The position numbers and the translations under genes were made by a program. From Pelodiscus sinensis (lineage: Eukaryota > Chordata > Testudines > Trionychidae): a DNA stretch of 64,000 bases. The stretch is taken from positions 71,864,001 through 71,928,000 of the forward strand of contig NC_134715.1 of NCBI RefSeq assembly GCF_049634645.1, given 5' to 3'. The notes beneath the pieces were generated by a model. It saw only the letters and a list, made by a program, of their open reading frames with translations, had not been told where the DNA came from and did no database searches. Below are positions 11,090-22,805 of the stretch, piece by piece. Position 1 is the stretch's first letter. Each line of letters opens with the position of its first letter.

Positions 11090-12188
11090 GAGCACGTCTA
11101 CACGGCACGCTTATTTCAAAATAAGCCATTTCAAAAGAAATACTCCAAGATAGCTTATTTTGAAATAGCATGTCTACACAGCAAATACCCGTAGAAATAG
11201 AGCATCCACACTGATTATCACATTCGTGGATAATGTGAATCACATTTAAGGCCACCCGCAAGCACTTCAGGCAGGGCATCAGGATAGCAATTGCTTCCTG
11301 TAGTTGCTGCCTGAGGCTATTTGCAGTTCATACTTAAAGGGACCCCTCTGTACAGCCATCTCTCAGACTTGTCTCTTTTGCCTACCTCCTTGAGGGACAA
11401 CAAATCCATTCCCTTGCCTGCTGTGGTTGCTCTTGCAGATACCTCAGCTCTCTAGCCATGGAGCCAGTGCTGCCTCCGAGCACTCAATGACTCTTATCTG
11501 TCGTGCTGCAGCTCCTGAAGCAGTTTCTTCAGGCTGCCCTCCAGACCCTACAGGAACACAACCCCCAGCTCATCACACAGAACCTCATCATCTCTCTGTG
11601 AGTGCAGCTCATGCAGCTGGACCCCACCATGCCCTGCTGCTTCTAGTGTCTAGACACGAGTACTGTCTGTTGTTTGGGAATGGCTTGTTTTGGAGCAGTG
11701 GGATGACCAGCAGTGGCTCCAGAATTTAAGCATGCGGAAGGACACCTTTCTGGAGCTATGTAAGTGGCTTGCTCCTGCCATCAAGTGACAGGACACCCAC
11801 ATGTAACCCACCACCCACCTCAAGAATCAGGTCGCCATCACCCTCTGGAAGCTCATCATGATGCACAAGCATTAAGAACCAGTTTAGCGTGGGGAGATCG
11901 ACTATTGGGGCCCTGGTCATGCAGGTATGGTGCTCTCAGTGTTATTGACCTAGAAGGGTGGTGAATGGGAACCCAAGGGAAAGAGGGGGCTGTTGTTGGT
12001 GGTGGTGGAAGCTACCTCCACAGATGGTTTTTCAGTCCCACGCTCACAAAACTCTGCCAAGGTATGGGATAAGTAGGGGGTTGCTCCTGATGTGTGGATG
12101 GGGGTTGGGGGATGGTGAAGGGCAGAGGCTGTCCGGCTCAGCAAGGCCTTTGAGCTACCAAAAATAATGCTGCTGTGTAGATGTACCC
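11090..12188 (+). mobile_element. PIF/Harbinger transposon with decayed transposase
   Basis: It is flanked by TAA on both sides (11087-11089 and 12189-12191), the 3-bp duplication expected of PIF/Harbinger. The termini are GAGCACGTCTACACGGCACG at the left and CTGTGTAGATGTACCC at the right, plainly related to the ends of the many MITEs here. Unlike those, it carries an internal transposase remnant (about 11400-11945). It is therefore the best in-window representative of the element family that could have mobilised the MITEs. At 1.1 kb it is internally deleted. Confidence 0.82.
11400..11945 (+). pseudogene. HARBI1-like Harbinger transposase fragment
   Basis: A DDE transposase would bind and cut the element ends. 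In forward frames one reads a leucine/glutamine-rich N-terminal stretch (LLKQFLQAALQTLQEHNPQL), then QQWLQNLSMRKDTFLELC, KWLAPAIK, QDTHM and VAITLWKLIMMHKH. This is the order seen in HARBI1-type transposases before the catalytic region. Stops interrupt it after IISL, AIK and KH, and sequence corresponding to the catalytic triad is missing. It is a pseudogene with no intact start. Confidence 0.7.
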
Positions 12189-12191
12189 TAA

Positions 12192-13800
12192 TCGAATTTC
12201 TAACAACCATTGAATGTGCGACATAAAGCAGAAGGGGAGAAAGAAAAATGAAAAGTCCCAAAAATTAGGGACTGTATTTTTTTATTTTGCTTGGACTCTG
12301 ATGAGCAAGTGCCTATTACTCATTGAAACTTTTGTGACACACATATATATTTGCCAGCTTTAACCTTGTAAATAACTCTTATTTTTCTTAGTTAAGAAAT
12401 CTTTAGATTGTTTATAACAGACTTGACTACAAGCATTGTCTTTGGTATGAACTATAAGATGCAACTGACATGAGATGAGTGACTGGTTCTTTGGGATAGG
12501 GAGTAACATTAATATTGCTGTGGTCTTTAGTTTAGGAGACCATCTCTCACAAAGGTGAGCTTACCTGGGAGGCAATAACCAAGGGGTACTGTCTTGTAAC
12601 TTCATGATAAGGTTGTTACAGTGTTTATGGAGTTTAAGTTTAACAAATGGTTGGTGAAAACCAAGTATAAAACTCAATTTGGGGGGTTTGTTCCCTGCTT
12701 CTTAATGGCCTGCCCTAAGGTTGGCATTTATACCCTTGAGCTATTGAAGAGCAGCTTGACAATATAGTTTCATAGCTCTTGTAATTTTCTTCCTTCTGTA
12801 TTCCCCCCCCCCCCCACATTTTTCCACATATTTCTATTTTTATCTAATTTACATATTTATTTTTCATTTTATGTCTCCTTTTACTCCATTTCAGTCCTGC
12901 TTCCTCTCATATTTGTATCCTTACTCAAGGGTTCTTTGTTCTTGAGAAGCCTATCTTATGTCTTCTGTCTAATCAAATACTTTAGTAATTATACATTTAT
13001 GATATTGCACCACTTTGCAGAATAATCTCCCATTGTATTTTCCAAACAAGATTTCTGCTGAAGTATTTAATTCTCATATGGCATTTACCTTTTTAACAGT
13101 GCATTTAATTCTTAGCTAATTGCCATCAATATTTATGCTGTTGAACTTTTATCCTGTTACATCTTGTATAATTGCTACCATTAGATCATTTCCCAAAGGT
13201 TTTCCTTTCTAATTCATATACTCCACCAAAGTCATTCTTTTGCAAAGCATGTTTTTTTTTTACATTGGTATTAAACTATATACTTAGTTTATACCTTAGC
13301 ACAGAATTGAGGTTGATGACCTCTTAAGTTAATGTTAGTAACCACTTTCAGTTTCTAATTTTACCGATATAGTTTTCTACTGTGCTTTGTTTTTTTTTCT
13401 TCTTCAGAAGATGCTTTTTTAATGAAACAGGGCTTGATCTTTCAAAGCAACATCTTAGGTTACAGCCTTAGCTAATATACATTAATTTATACTTGCTGCG
13501 ATTTTCATTCACTTATCTTTCTAAGTACTTCACATTTGCCAGTATATTCTCAGAGTTTTAAAATTTCCTCATTCTATTTTAATTCAGTATGCCATTTCCC
13601 CCTCTTCTAGAAGTGGAAAAGATATATCTTGCTTTTCTCCTTCTTTCCATCTAACTGTGAAAGCCTTGCATTATGTTGAACATCATTCTCGCAAATGGGG
13701 AGCCAAGCTCCTCTAAGCCCACAATTGCTGTTTCCAAAACCTGAGAGTACAGGAGAAAATTTAACTCTTTAATAAATTTGGTCATAAAGTTTAAATTTTC
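12192..13800. other. Unassigned AT-rich sequence with a poly-C run
   Basis: No gene was recognised. There is a run of 13 C at 12803-12815 within T-rich surroundings. Short T/C-rich tracts follow, without a repeat structure I could name. Confidence 0.4.
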
Positions 13801-13803
13801 TTA

Positions 13804-14204
13804 GGGTGCATCTACACAACAAAGTTATTTCAAAATTACTATGCAAGCATCTACACAGCAATTCCACTCTTTTGAAATTATTTTGAAATAATGGACAGCT
13901 TATTCCAGCTTCTGTAAACCTCATTCTGCAAAGAATAATGCCTATTCCAAAAGAGCTATTTTTAAATAAGGCGTGTGCAAATGCTCCACTTCGGCTATTT
14001 TAAAATAGCCCTTCACCAGGGCCATTCTAGGTTATTTCTCCTGGGGCTCTAAATCAAGATAGTACATCTACATTAGGAAAGACTACCTTGGACTAATTTT
14101 GAGGCTTCCCTGCAGTGCAGATATGCTATTTTGAAATATGCTATTTCAGAATAACTATTCTGGAATAGCTTATTCCAAAATAACTGTGCAGTGTAGACGT
14201 ACCC
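13804..14204. mobile_element. Harbinger-type MITE (TTATTTCAAAAT subfamily)
   Basis: The left end GGGTGCATCTACACAACAAA and right end GCAGTGTAGACGTACCC are inverted. Subterminal TTATTTCAAAAT / ATTCCAAAATAA match those of the transposase-bearing copy at 11090-12188. Flanking triplets are TTA and TGA, one mismatch from a 3-bp target duplication. Confidence 0.8.
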
Positions 14205-15298
14205 TGAGATACTAACAACTAATACAATGCATGGTGGAAAGCATGACAAGACCATTTTCCCCATCTACATATACAATTAAGAGGAATGGATTAATAGATT
14301 CAAAGATATTAACATTACTTTTTTTTTCTCACCTTGCCATTCTACTCAGGAGAGGAAATTGTAGGGATGTATCAACTTGGGTTACTACTCAAAAATGGCT
14401 AACAATGGACCACAGTTCAGTGGGCTGAGTTTAAGTTTGTGGTGAAGTATAGCTTTAGACAAGATAACTGTTATTCCCTATTATCCCCAGTTTCATAGGT
14501 AGTGGAAAACTGTCCGAATAATAAAGCATCTCCTAAAAAAGGCTGTGGAGTCAGACCCTAATCCATATTTAGCAATGTTAAATTACAGATGAGCACCAAC
14601 GTCACCTCTAAAACATTTTATTCAACAGAAAACTGAAAACAACAATAACTGTGTTAGAAACTGAGGTCAGTGTCACGAGGGGGGCTTGCAGATGTATAAA
14701 GAGTCAAATAAAGCAAAACAAAAAAAAATGACATTGGGTCATATGAACTGCTACCAGTTCATGACAGTTCTAGATGCATTTGTATTGGTAAACAAAGGTT
14801 GCAAACAGCAGTGTTTCACAAGAGATTGTCCTGTGATCCTATGAGGTTCTCACCCCTTCCAGATAGATGCTAAGCCACAATAGGCAACACTTTTCCAAAT
14901 CCCAGAAAAGAGAGAAAGAAAGGGCACTAAGAGTCTGCAATTTTGCCTGAGAGGCAACAACCATAGTAGATGGAGCCAACAGAACCTTATAACATGGAAC
15001 AGCCAGAACTTACATACTTGATGTCTAGTAGTGTTTATGGACCAGGGAAACTATGTCAGTCCAAGAACAGGACTAATGGAACATAGTAAATGTAGTAATT
15101 AAGTTTGTTATAAGCATTTGCAATTATGAAGGTTTTCTTAGTGTTATTAATGTTTGGTTTGGAAGGGAAAATGTAGTTTTGGGGCCTGAGCCTCCCACAT
15201 ACAGTTGGGTATGGTGTCCATTTACAATTGGCTATGCTTGGATTAATTGGAAATGAACACATTATAAAGCATGACTCTTGAAATGACTTTAATCACTG
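14205..15298. other. Unassigned non-coding sequence
   Basis: No recognisable gene, repeat terminus or RNA was seen. The frame 15056-15262 (minus) has no motif. Confidence 0.4.
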
Positions 15299-15365
15299 AG
15301 GCTATATATATACTATGTGGAAGATCTACTCTTCCACAGTCGATCTTCTGGGGTTGGAATTAGGG
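15299..15365. mobile_element. Small MITE remnant
   Basis: GAGGCTATATATATACTATG followed by paired GGAAGATCTACTCTTCC / GTCGATCTTCTGG resembles a decayed end of a GGCTATGTCTACAC-type element. Only one end is visible. Confidence 0.3.
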
Positions 15366-15431
15366 GGACAGGCTATAAAGCCAGGCCTGGTTGTGATTCC
15401 CAAATGTAATTTAATTGATTAAAAACATATT

Positions 15432-15864
15432 GGCTGTGTCTACACTGGTAAGTTATTCCGGAAAATCAGCCGCTTTTCCGGAAAAACTTGCCAGCTGTCT
15501 ACACTGGCCACTTGAATTTCCGGAAAAGCACTGATGATCTAATGTAAAATCATCAGTGCTTTTCCGGAAAAACTATGCTGCTCCCGTTCGGGCAAAAGTC
15601 TTTTTCCGGAAAACTGTTCCGGAAAAGGGCCAGTGTAGACAGCACAGTAGTGTTTTCCGCAAAAAAGCCCCGATCGCGAAAATGACAATCGGGGCTTTTT
15701 TGCGGAAAAGAACGTCTAGATTGGCCACGGACGCTTTTCCGGAAAAAGTGCTTTTCCGGAAAAGAGTCCTGCCAATCTAGATGCGCTTTTCCGGAAATAC
15801 TTTTAACGGAAAACCTTTTCCATTAAAAGCATTTCTGGAAAATCATGCCAATGTAGACGTAGCC
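15432..15864. mobile_element. Complete MITE of the CCGGAAAAG-motif type, ATT target duplication
   Basis: It is flanked by ATT at 15429-15431 and 15865-15867. The termini are GGCTGTGTCTACACTGG and CCAATGTAGACGTAGCC. The interior repeats TTTTCCGGAAAAG many times and contains nested hairpins, for example GCCCCGATCG..CGATCGGGGC-type pairing at 15667-15697 and an ATCATCAGTGCTTTTCC arm. It is collinear with the elements at 48520-48954 and 63550-63965, which carry a different internal motif. Confidence 0.92.
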
Positions 15865-15867
15865 ATT

Positions 15868-17340
15868 TTGATGAGCTCCCCAGTCAGGGATTTTGCACTG
15901 GGAAACATACAATAATTAATGGAAAATACCCTTGAAAGAAACTTGCATATTCATTTGATTTTGTTCAAAATGTTTTTAATAACTCATTTGTTTGTTCCCT
16001 ATTAGGTGGTGATGATCTGCATTGAGAAAGGAGGAGGGGCAGTAGGCAATATGGCTGGATATGACCCAGAAGACCCTTTATAAAATTCTGTTTCTATGTC
16101 CATAGTGAAAATCTGTGCCTACTTCCACATTTTGCCTTAATTTTTAGATTGTTCTGGTTCCCAGAGAGCTTTGATAACAGACACAGCCCAATTAACTGCA
16201 GATCATGTACCTACAAGTCCTACTAAATGTACATTTTTAAAATTATTTGAAATGTTGACTTCTCTTTCTCTGATGTCATATACAGTACATGTGCAAAATC
16301 AAACACAACCCCTTGTTGCATATAATCTCAAAGACAATTAAGTCTAGAACTCATTTCAGGGCTCAGAACATGGGGAATGTTTATTGCTACAGCTGCAGAA
16401 GAGTATCTCAAATGCTTTTCTGCAGTTGTAACAATGTCAAGAAGTCTTTTGATGGATATAAAATCAGTTTGATGGATACCTTATTGTATTAAACAGAATA
16501 AAGAGAGCTATCTTAAAAATCCCAGTGGCTAGAATTTGGCCACCACTCAGTAACTGAGAATTAACAACCCCAGGAATTCACTCTGGATTTTTATTTTGGC
16601 AATAAGATTAACATCATACATTTTCACAATAAGTATTAAATACAAATGAAGGCTAATAACTAGTTAATGTATATATGGCTGTTCCTCAGTAGGTTTTGCA
16701 TTTTGAATTATGCATACACATGACTCATATTAGGAGAAAAAATAAAATGGATATTAAACTAAGATACCTCAGAATAAAAGAGCTTCTAAGATAACATGTG
16801 CACTTATGAAGACTAGATTTAAATGCCAGGAAGGTCATCTCACAAGGGACTGAATCATTGCTGACAGTCCTCTCCGCTGGAAAGATTATGTGCTGACATA
16901 TCATTATTAAAGTACAGAAGCATGAATAATTTGTCATACATGATGCTCAAGAGATACATGAACATGTACATGGCCATAGAAAAGCTATGAAAACAACTAG
17001 AATAAAACTACTACAATATAGGAAGAGCTAATTTTTGTAAATTAAAAAGTTACGTATATTTTTATAATCTCTCTCTCGCTCAAAAAACAAAAACAAAAAG
17101 GAATCGAATTATTTCAAAGCCAGTTAACTGCCATGAAATATATTTTAATTTTACCCAAGTCCAAAAAAGTTAACTTTTTCTCACTTTTTTAATGCAGATG
17201 TGATCTTTTAGGGTTAAATCCCACATGTGGCCCTACATATGGTTTAAATCATAACTAAATATTTATTGAAAATATGTATATTAATAAGAGTACACTGTTT
17301 TCAGTTCTGCTCAGTGATTTATGCTAACATGTTTTTTATT
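15868..17340. other. Unassigned AT-rich sequence
   Basis: Short frames at 16289-16492 (plus) and 16725-16937 (minus) have no recognised motif. No repeat boundaries were seen. Confidence 0.4.
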
Positions 17341-17351
17341 TCTTTAAACAG

Positions 17352-17440
17352 TTCTGGATTACCAACAAGAAAATTAGTGCTGAAACAGCAATCATGATCA
17401 CACTCATCTATCTACTGAAAAGTAATGGAGAAAATTCAAG
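17352..17440 (+). other. Possible 89-nt exon (speculative)
   Basis: A pyrimidine-rich run ending TTTCTTTAAACAG precedes an 89-nt segment open in one frame (FWITNKKISAETAIMITL..), and AAG|GTAAAT follows. These are acceptable 3' and 5' splice signals. I do not recognise the peptide, the exon would end out of frame (89 is not a multiple of 3), and no second exon was found nearby. Such splice-like pairs also arise by chance in AT-rich DNA, so this is only a candidate. Confidence 0.18.
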
Positions 17441-17586
17441 GTAAATACTAAACTGAGCTATATCCGGAATTTGATTTAAAATGTGTTTATGAACCATGAC
17501 TGAAACCAAGAGATTAATTCTTGTTGAATAGAACAATCCATGTTACCAAATGTACCAATTTAGCAGATACTGCAAAATTTGAAAAG

Positions 17587-17700
17587 ATTCTAAACCAGAG
17601 GTTCTGATACTGATCTGCGGAGAGTGGTCCACAATCTCCATTTGGGTGGTCTACAGAAAGTTCCCTCTAAGGTTGTAACTTTGAAATGAACTATTTCGTG
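17587..17700. mobile_element. hAT-type MITE, left part
   Basis: CCAGAGGTTCTGATACTGAT followed by GTGGTCCACAATCTCCATTT and GGTGGTCTACAGAAAGTTCC resembles the left half of a common hAT-type short element. The right terminus was not found. Confidence 0.4.
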
Positions 17701-17737
17701 GAAAAAAAAAGAAAAAAAAGAAAGAAAGAAAGAAAGA
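17701..17737 (+). repeat. Purine-rich simple repeat (A)n / (GAAA)n
   Basis: A run of A with occasional G passes into five GAAA units, ending at GAAAGAC. Confidence 0.9.
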
Positions 17738-18364
17738 CATGGAAAACATCTTGTTGCACTTAAGCTATAATTTGAAGATTACTTTCCAGTAGAAGCTGAA
17801 CCAAACAACTGGATATGTAATTTCAGAACTGAAATCAATGAGCTGACCTCTGGTTTGTCCAATAAGGCATAGAGTGGTCATTGGAGCTTTCTTGCAATGA
17901 AATATTGCAGTCAGAATGTAAAGGATATTCTACTAATCAAGTTTTGCATTCAAACAACTGGAGAGTAACCCAGAAATTGTAGACAAAGCAGTGTGTTTTC
18001 TAATGCATTTGCTATTGTGTATCTGTGTGAGATAAGATTTTTATCACTTACCATTCTCAAGTCCAAATACAGAAGCAAGATGAATTCAATAATGGATTTA
18101 AAAGTAGCTATTCTTCTACTCTATAATTTGATTATTCAATTATAGAGGGAGATAACTAAACAGGACCTCATTTACAGACTTGACACCATAAACTTGGGCT
18201 TGAATAAATATATTAACTGGTTAATATACTAATGGCAATTTCCTCCATCTTTCATATTCACATTTCCAGATCAAATGCTATGAATTGGACATGTCCAGCC
18301 TGACATAATTATGCTCATTAACACTGCTCCTACAATTGACAGGTAATATACCCTGGATTCTGTA
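17738..18364. other. Unassigned non-coding sequence
   Basis: Nothing recognisable on either strand. Confidence 0.35.
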
Positions 18365-18475
18365 ATTTGAATTCCAACATATCTGTTGAAGTGGGTTCTA
18401 CCCATGAAAGCACATGACCAAATATATTTGTTAGTTTCTAAGGTGCCACAGGACTGCTCATTGTTTTTAAACATT
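18365..18475 (+). mobile_element. Penelope-like element tail fragment
   Basis: CTGTTGAAGTGGGTTCTACC, CATGAAAGC and then TAAGGTGCCACAGGACTGCT follow the order of the PLE tail seen complete at 27841-27958. The terminal ACACGGCTAC motif is absent, so the copy is cut short. The hammerhead-like core is damaged here (CTGTTGA instead of CTGANGA). Confidence 0.6.
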
Positions 18476-19189
18476 ATAGCCAACTTCCCTGTACTTTGCT
18501 CACAAAAACAGGCAAATCCATCGTATTAGAAAGGCAGGACTACTGATGTTAAAATATGAGTTGTGTACTTTTATTTGTAGAACAAAAAATGTATATAGCA
18601 CTTCTAAGCAAAGTGGTTTACAATATTTAGCTCAACATGTACAAACAACATTTGGAAAGGTCATTAAGTGGTCTGCCAAGACCATCAGCAATTTTCAAAG
18701 TGAAAAAATTAGAAAACCACTATGCTAGGCATTTGCAAGTTTTATTAAACATTAGTACATCCACATAGGGCTGTATGCTAAGGGCAAGATTATATTTTGT
18801 CTTAGGCAGGTAAGAGGGTATAACATCCCTGTTTACTTTACTCCACTTTGTCATAACCGCATCATACTGCTGTTTCCCAGAGGACTACAGGCTCCAAAGG
18901 GCTCCTACTCCATTCTACTTCTCACCTATGTAAGTGGTTAGTGAACATGCTTGTCTCTACTACCCAATGCACTAAAGAGGACAGATGACCCATCGTAGGA
19001 GGTGCTGCAACATATTACTGGGCCAGGGCAGCAGTTGATTTTTTTTCTTTTCATTGTGCAGTGAGGAGGAAACCAGGAAAGGACATATTGTGACTTTCTC
19101 TTGTAATTCCTTCCCTGGACTGCCACAGCTTGTAAACATAAAGGGCTAAGTCCACAAATGGGAGTTGTAAAATCTAATTTATAGGTGTC
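18476..19189. other. Unassigned non-coding sequence
   Basis: The frames at 18546-18728 (plus) and 18938-19201 (minus) have no recognisable motif. No repeat identified. Confidence 0.35.
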
Positions 19190-19640
19190 TTGCCACCTCA
19201 TGGAATTCAGAGCCTTGAGTTAGGTACCCAGACTAGCTTCAATCCTTTCTACAGAAAGGGAGATAAGCACCTCTGTCCGCATGGGATTCATGACCGTGAA
19301 CATTCTTCAGCAGCTAAGTACCTAAATTAGGTCAGTCTTTTCTCACAAAAAACTGAAGAGGAGGAAGTGATGGTGTCACTTCACCCCTTTCCTATAGCCT
19401 AGTAGCACTTGGCATGTAAAAGGCCTGGATTCAGATTTCCCCTCTGCTTGACATGAAGCAAAGACTTGAAGCCATATCGAACTTCAGTGCCCTAACATCT
19501 GGGCTGTAAAGTGTTCTGGCCTTTGTCCTGTTGAAGCTCTTCTATTTCTCAGGAAACACGTACATTGTCAGTAGATCAGAAACTGGAACCTGAGTTGCTC
19601 AGCTTACTGCCCTGGTCACTGGGCAATAGAGACAGTCCCT
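19190..19640 (+). repeat. Ancient dispersed repeat, copy 2
   Basis: It shares with 8590-9130 the order of a GATTCAGATTTCCCCTCTGC-like block, a GGAACCTGAGTTGCTC-like block and a final CACTGGG. The similarity is low and boundaries are approximate. Confidence 0.33.
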
Positions 19641-22603
19641 CTGGAGTCAAATGAATATTTCATCATTTCACATAAATATTAAGAAACAAATTCTCTGAAA
19701 AGCAAAATCTGATTGATACATGAAACTTCAAAATGGCAAGTGTTCTATATAGCAAATGAACCTTCTTTCCCAGGGGTTTTTTTTTCTTCTCTTTTCTAGG
19801 AAGACAAAGTTGAAGAGAAGCTTTTTGAGGATTGAAATTGTAAATACAACCGTGCATTTTCTAGTCCGAGTCTAATCTGTTTTAGTTTGCTTTATATTTA
19901 TACAAACCCTATTGCTCTTTAGAATAAGGAGCTCTCTGCTCCCATTAGTTGAAAAGAAGAGGGGTGGAGGGAAGCATGCCCATGGCTAAATATTGATTTG
20001 CATTAGCTTTCATCCAATGACACTTCATAAGTCACCAAAATTGTACACAAATGTGGACTTGATTGGGTAGTGGAAATGAAGAAAGGAAAAAAGACTTCCT
20101 TGTTATAAGGATTCTTTTCAAGGGTTGTCTAAACAGGAATTTCCTTCTATTGAAAGTTCCGGCCTCTTGGGAGGATTCTTCAATGGGAGAGCCACAAAAA
20201 GGGATTTTCTGTGGTGGTGCAGAGAACACAAAAAAAGAGTTCAGTCAACTCTGGTGATACTTCTCCTACCCCGCCACTAAATGAAGTTGAACACCCAATA
20301 GCTGATATGCTTCTAGTTCCCTTCCATTGAAGATTCTTCCATTTAATAGGACACAGAGGTGGTTCTGCAATGGGGTACAAAACAGAGGGCTCTCCGCTGA
20401 AGTCATAGAAGACAGCACCTTCCTACGAAACCATTAAATAAAAAGTGAAAATAAAAGTACTACAGTGTTCAGTGCTGGAGCCTCACAACAGGGCCAGGCA
20501 GAAATTCTTAGGAGACTGGACATGGGCCTTCCTGAGTGCACTTTAGAACTCTGCAACTATGCTGTCCACTGACCTCAAACCATGACTTGGCTGTGGCAGT
20601 AAGGACAAGGACAATGGTTTGATAAAAGGGAGTTGTCTAGTGGGCTTCACACTAGTTAGTGCTAATCACATTAATAGACTACGGCCAAGTTACTTTGGGG
20701 GGAGTGTTTTATTTATTATCCATATAAATATACCATTGCTATATGTTTCCAAATTGGTGCACTTTTTAATTTTCCCCTAATCAAGTTGTCCTTGATTCAT
20801 AGGCAAACTCCATTTTGAAAGTGAAAGTAGTGCCTATTAAGGATGCCCTGGCACATTCTTTGTGAACGCAGAAATTCTGATGGGGGGAAATACGAGGTGG
20901 TGATTTTTGTTAGTTTTAATAGGAACTAATAGCTGTTTGAATACGACCTTATTCCCAACAATACCTAGAAGAAATATAACAGTTATGTAGTTTATCTTTG
21001 GATACATTTAATCAAAATCAGTTTTATAGGAAAAAGCTTGCTTGTCTGTGTGATCATGACTGAAAAGTTGTCCATGTACAAATGTACTTTGGATCTGCTG
21101 TTCTCTGCTTTACCTTAGTCATATTTCTTCCTAAAACCTCCACCTGTGGTATTAGGGAACACTACCATCAATTTTGAACTGATGATCTGAGAATAATTTA
21201 CTGAGAAGCACTTCACTGCTGATCCTCTGCCACACATGTCTGTCCTACTGCTGTCTATTAATAAATCCTAATAGAACACAAGTACAAAGTGTGTATATTT
21301 AGTGGTGCTGGTCAACACACCTGTGTAGTTGATCGGCAGTGAAACAGTTAAAAATTACAATTGATATGAAGGCCTTCTCTGGCAACATACATCTATAAAC
21401 TTTTCTCTCTCTCTCTCTCTGCTGTTGTTTAGCTCTGCCTACCATTTGGGTACATAGTGTACAGAAATCCCTGAACAAAATAAATGGCTCTTGAGCTGCC
21501 TTTTAAGAAATCTCTTTTCTTCTCCTGTTGCTGCTGCTGCTTTTATACACAGAAATTCAGAAGGAAAATATTTCATGTACAGTGGTTCTGACCACCCCAG
21601 ATGACAGGTCAGGAGATGGTGTCTACAAATGATGAATCTGACAACTTTTGGGGGTCAGTTAATTTGAAAGTGAAACATTTGCTAGGGAAAGTGTGCATTG
21701 CTTTTCAAATGCAGTTTCCCAGCACAGTCCAACAATAGAATAAATGAGGATTCAGTGCCAGTCAAAGGAAATCATTTCCTAACATGTGATTCTGGGGCCA
21801 TTAATCTTGGTTGCCCATCCTCCAGTTCGAGTCTGGAAAACATTTTAGCTCAGCAGCTGATAATGTCAGTGACAAATGAACAAGATTAAAACTAAGTGAT
21901 CTGGACAAAGTAAACTTTCTCAGAATGAATCTTCCCATATCTGGAAACTGTTCTGTTACAGAAAACAAGCAGAGCTAGTGCCTTTGTGAAATTTTCTCAG
22001 TCAAATTTAAAGAGGGAGAGTCCTATTAAAACCAACTTTAAAGGAGATGGCATGAACGTAAAATAACAGGTATTATATTCCTTGAGATGCTTAGGTAGGC
22101 ATCAACTGGGCCTTCCAGTGAGTGTTATGATGTCACATTGCCAAAGAAGGCATTGCAAAGCTCCACAGCACACCGTAGGAATGTTGCCATTGCTTCGTCC
22201 CATTTGTGGGACCCAGCTTGTTCTCCTCTGTTTGCCAGATCATTTCCATAGACTATGACTATCCTTATTCTCAGACTGAAGTTGTCTGATCGCTGCTTTG
22301 AGCCTTCACTCTCCCCTACTGTACATCTGTGAAAGGGTGTGACACAATCTAATCCTCTAAATATTTGGGCCTGGATATGTGTTCATGCTTGAAAGAGTTA
22401 ATTCCCTCACTTTAGCTTCTTTAATAGGAACATCTGAACCAAGGGTATCAAAACCTTATCAGCTAACAATGTTCAATTTATTTCTTTACCAGTTATCTAG
22501 TGAATTTATATAGTAGAACAATTCAGGGAACAAAAAAAAAAAATACTGTACAGTGCTCCAGCGTATTTTGGAAAAGCTTTCAGACAAGTTGGCAGGACAG
22601 AAA
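19641..22603. other. Unassigned sequence with a short (TC)n run
   Basis: About 3 kb without a recognisable gene or transposon end. A (TC)n tract lies at 21404-21420. Frames such as 20032-20229 and 21698-21889 are short and carry no motif. Confidence 0.4.
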
Positions 22604-22657
<54 letters not shown>

Positions 22658-22658
22658 A

Positions 22659-22703
<45 letters not shown>
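22604..22703 (+). repeat. (TATC)n tetranucleotide microsatellite
   Basis: About 25 units of TATC, interrupted once by an AACT variant near 22656. The frame 22553-22804 reads through it as an LSIY repeat and is not a gene. The interruption divides the array into two runs, a useful marker of stability. Confidence 0.97.
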
Positions 22704-22805
22704 ATTGTATATACCTTTCTAAAAAGACAATGGGTCTTATTTTTCTTAGACTTATGCCTGTGTACATTTGGAATAGTTTTATTTGGAATAGTCACTGGAG
22801 TTAAT

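Noticed and set aside
22553..22804. Open frame with a repeated LSIY peptide
   Set aside because: It translates the (TATC)n microsatellite; any unbroken tetranucleotide array lacking stops gives such a frame.
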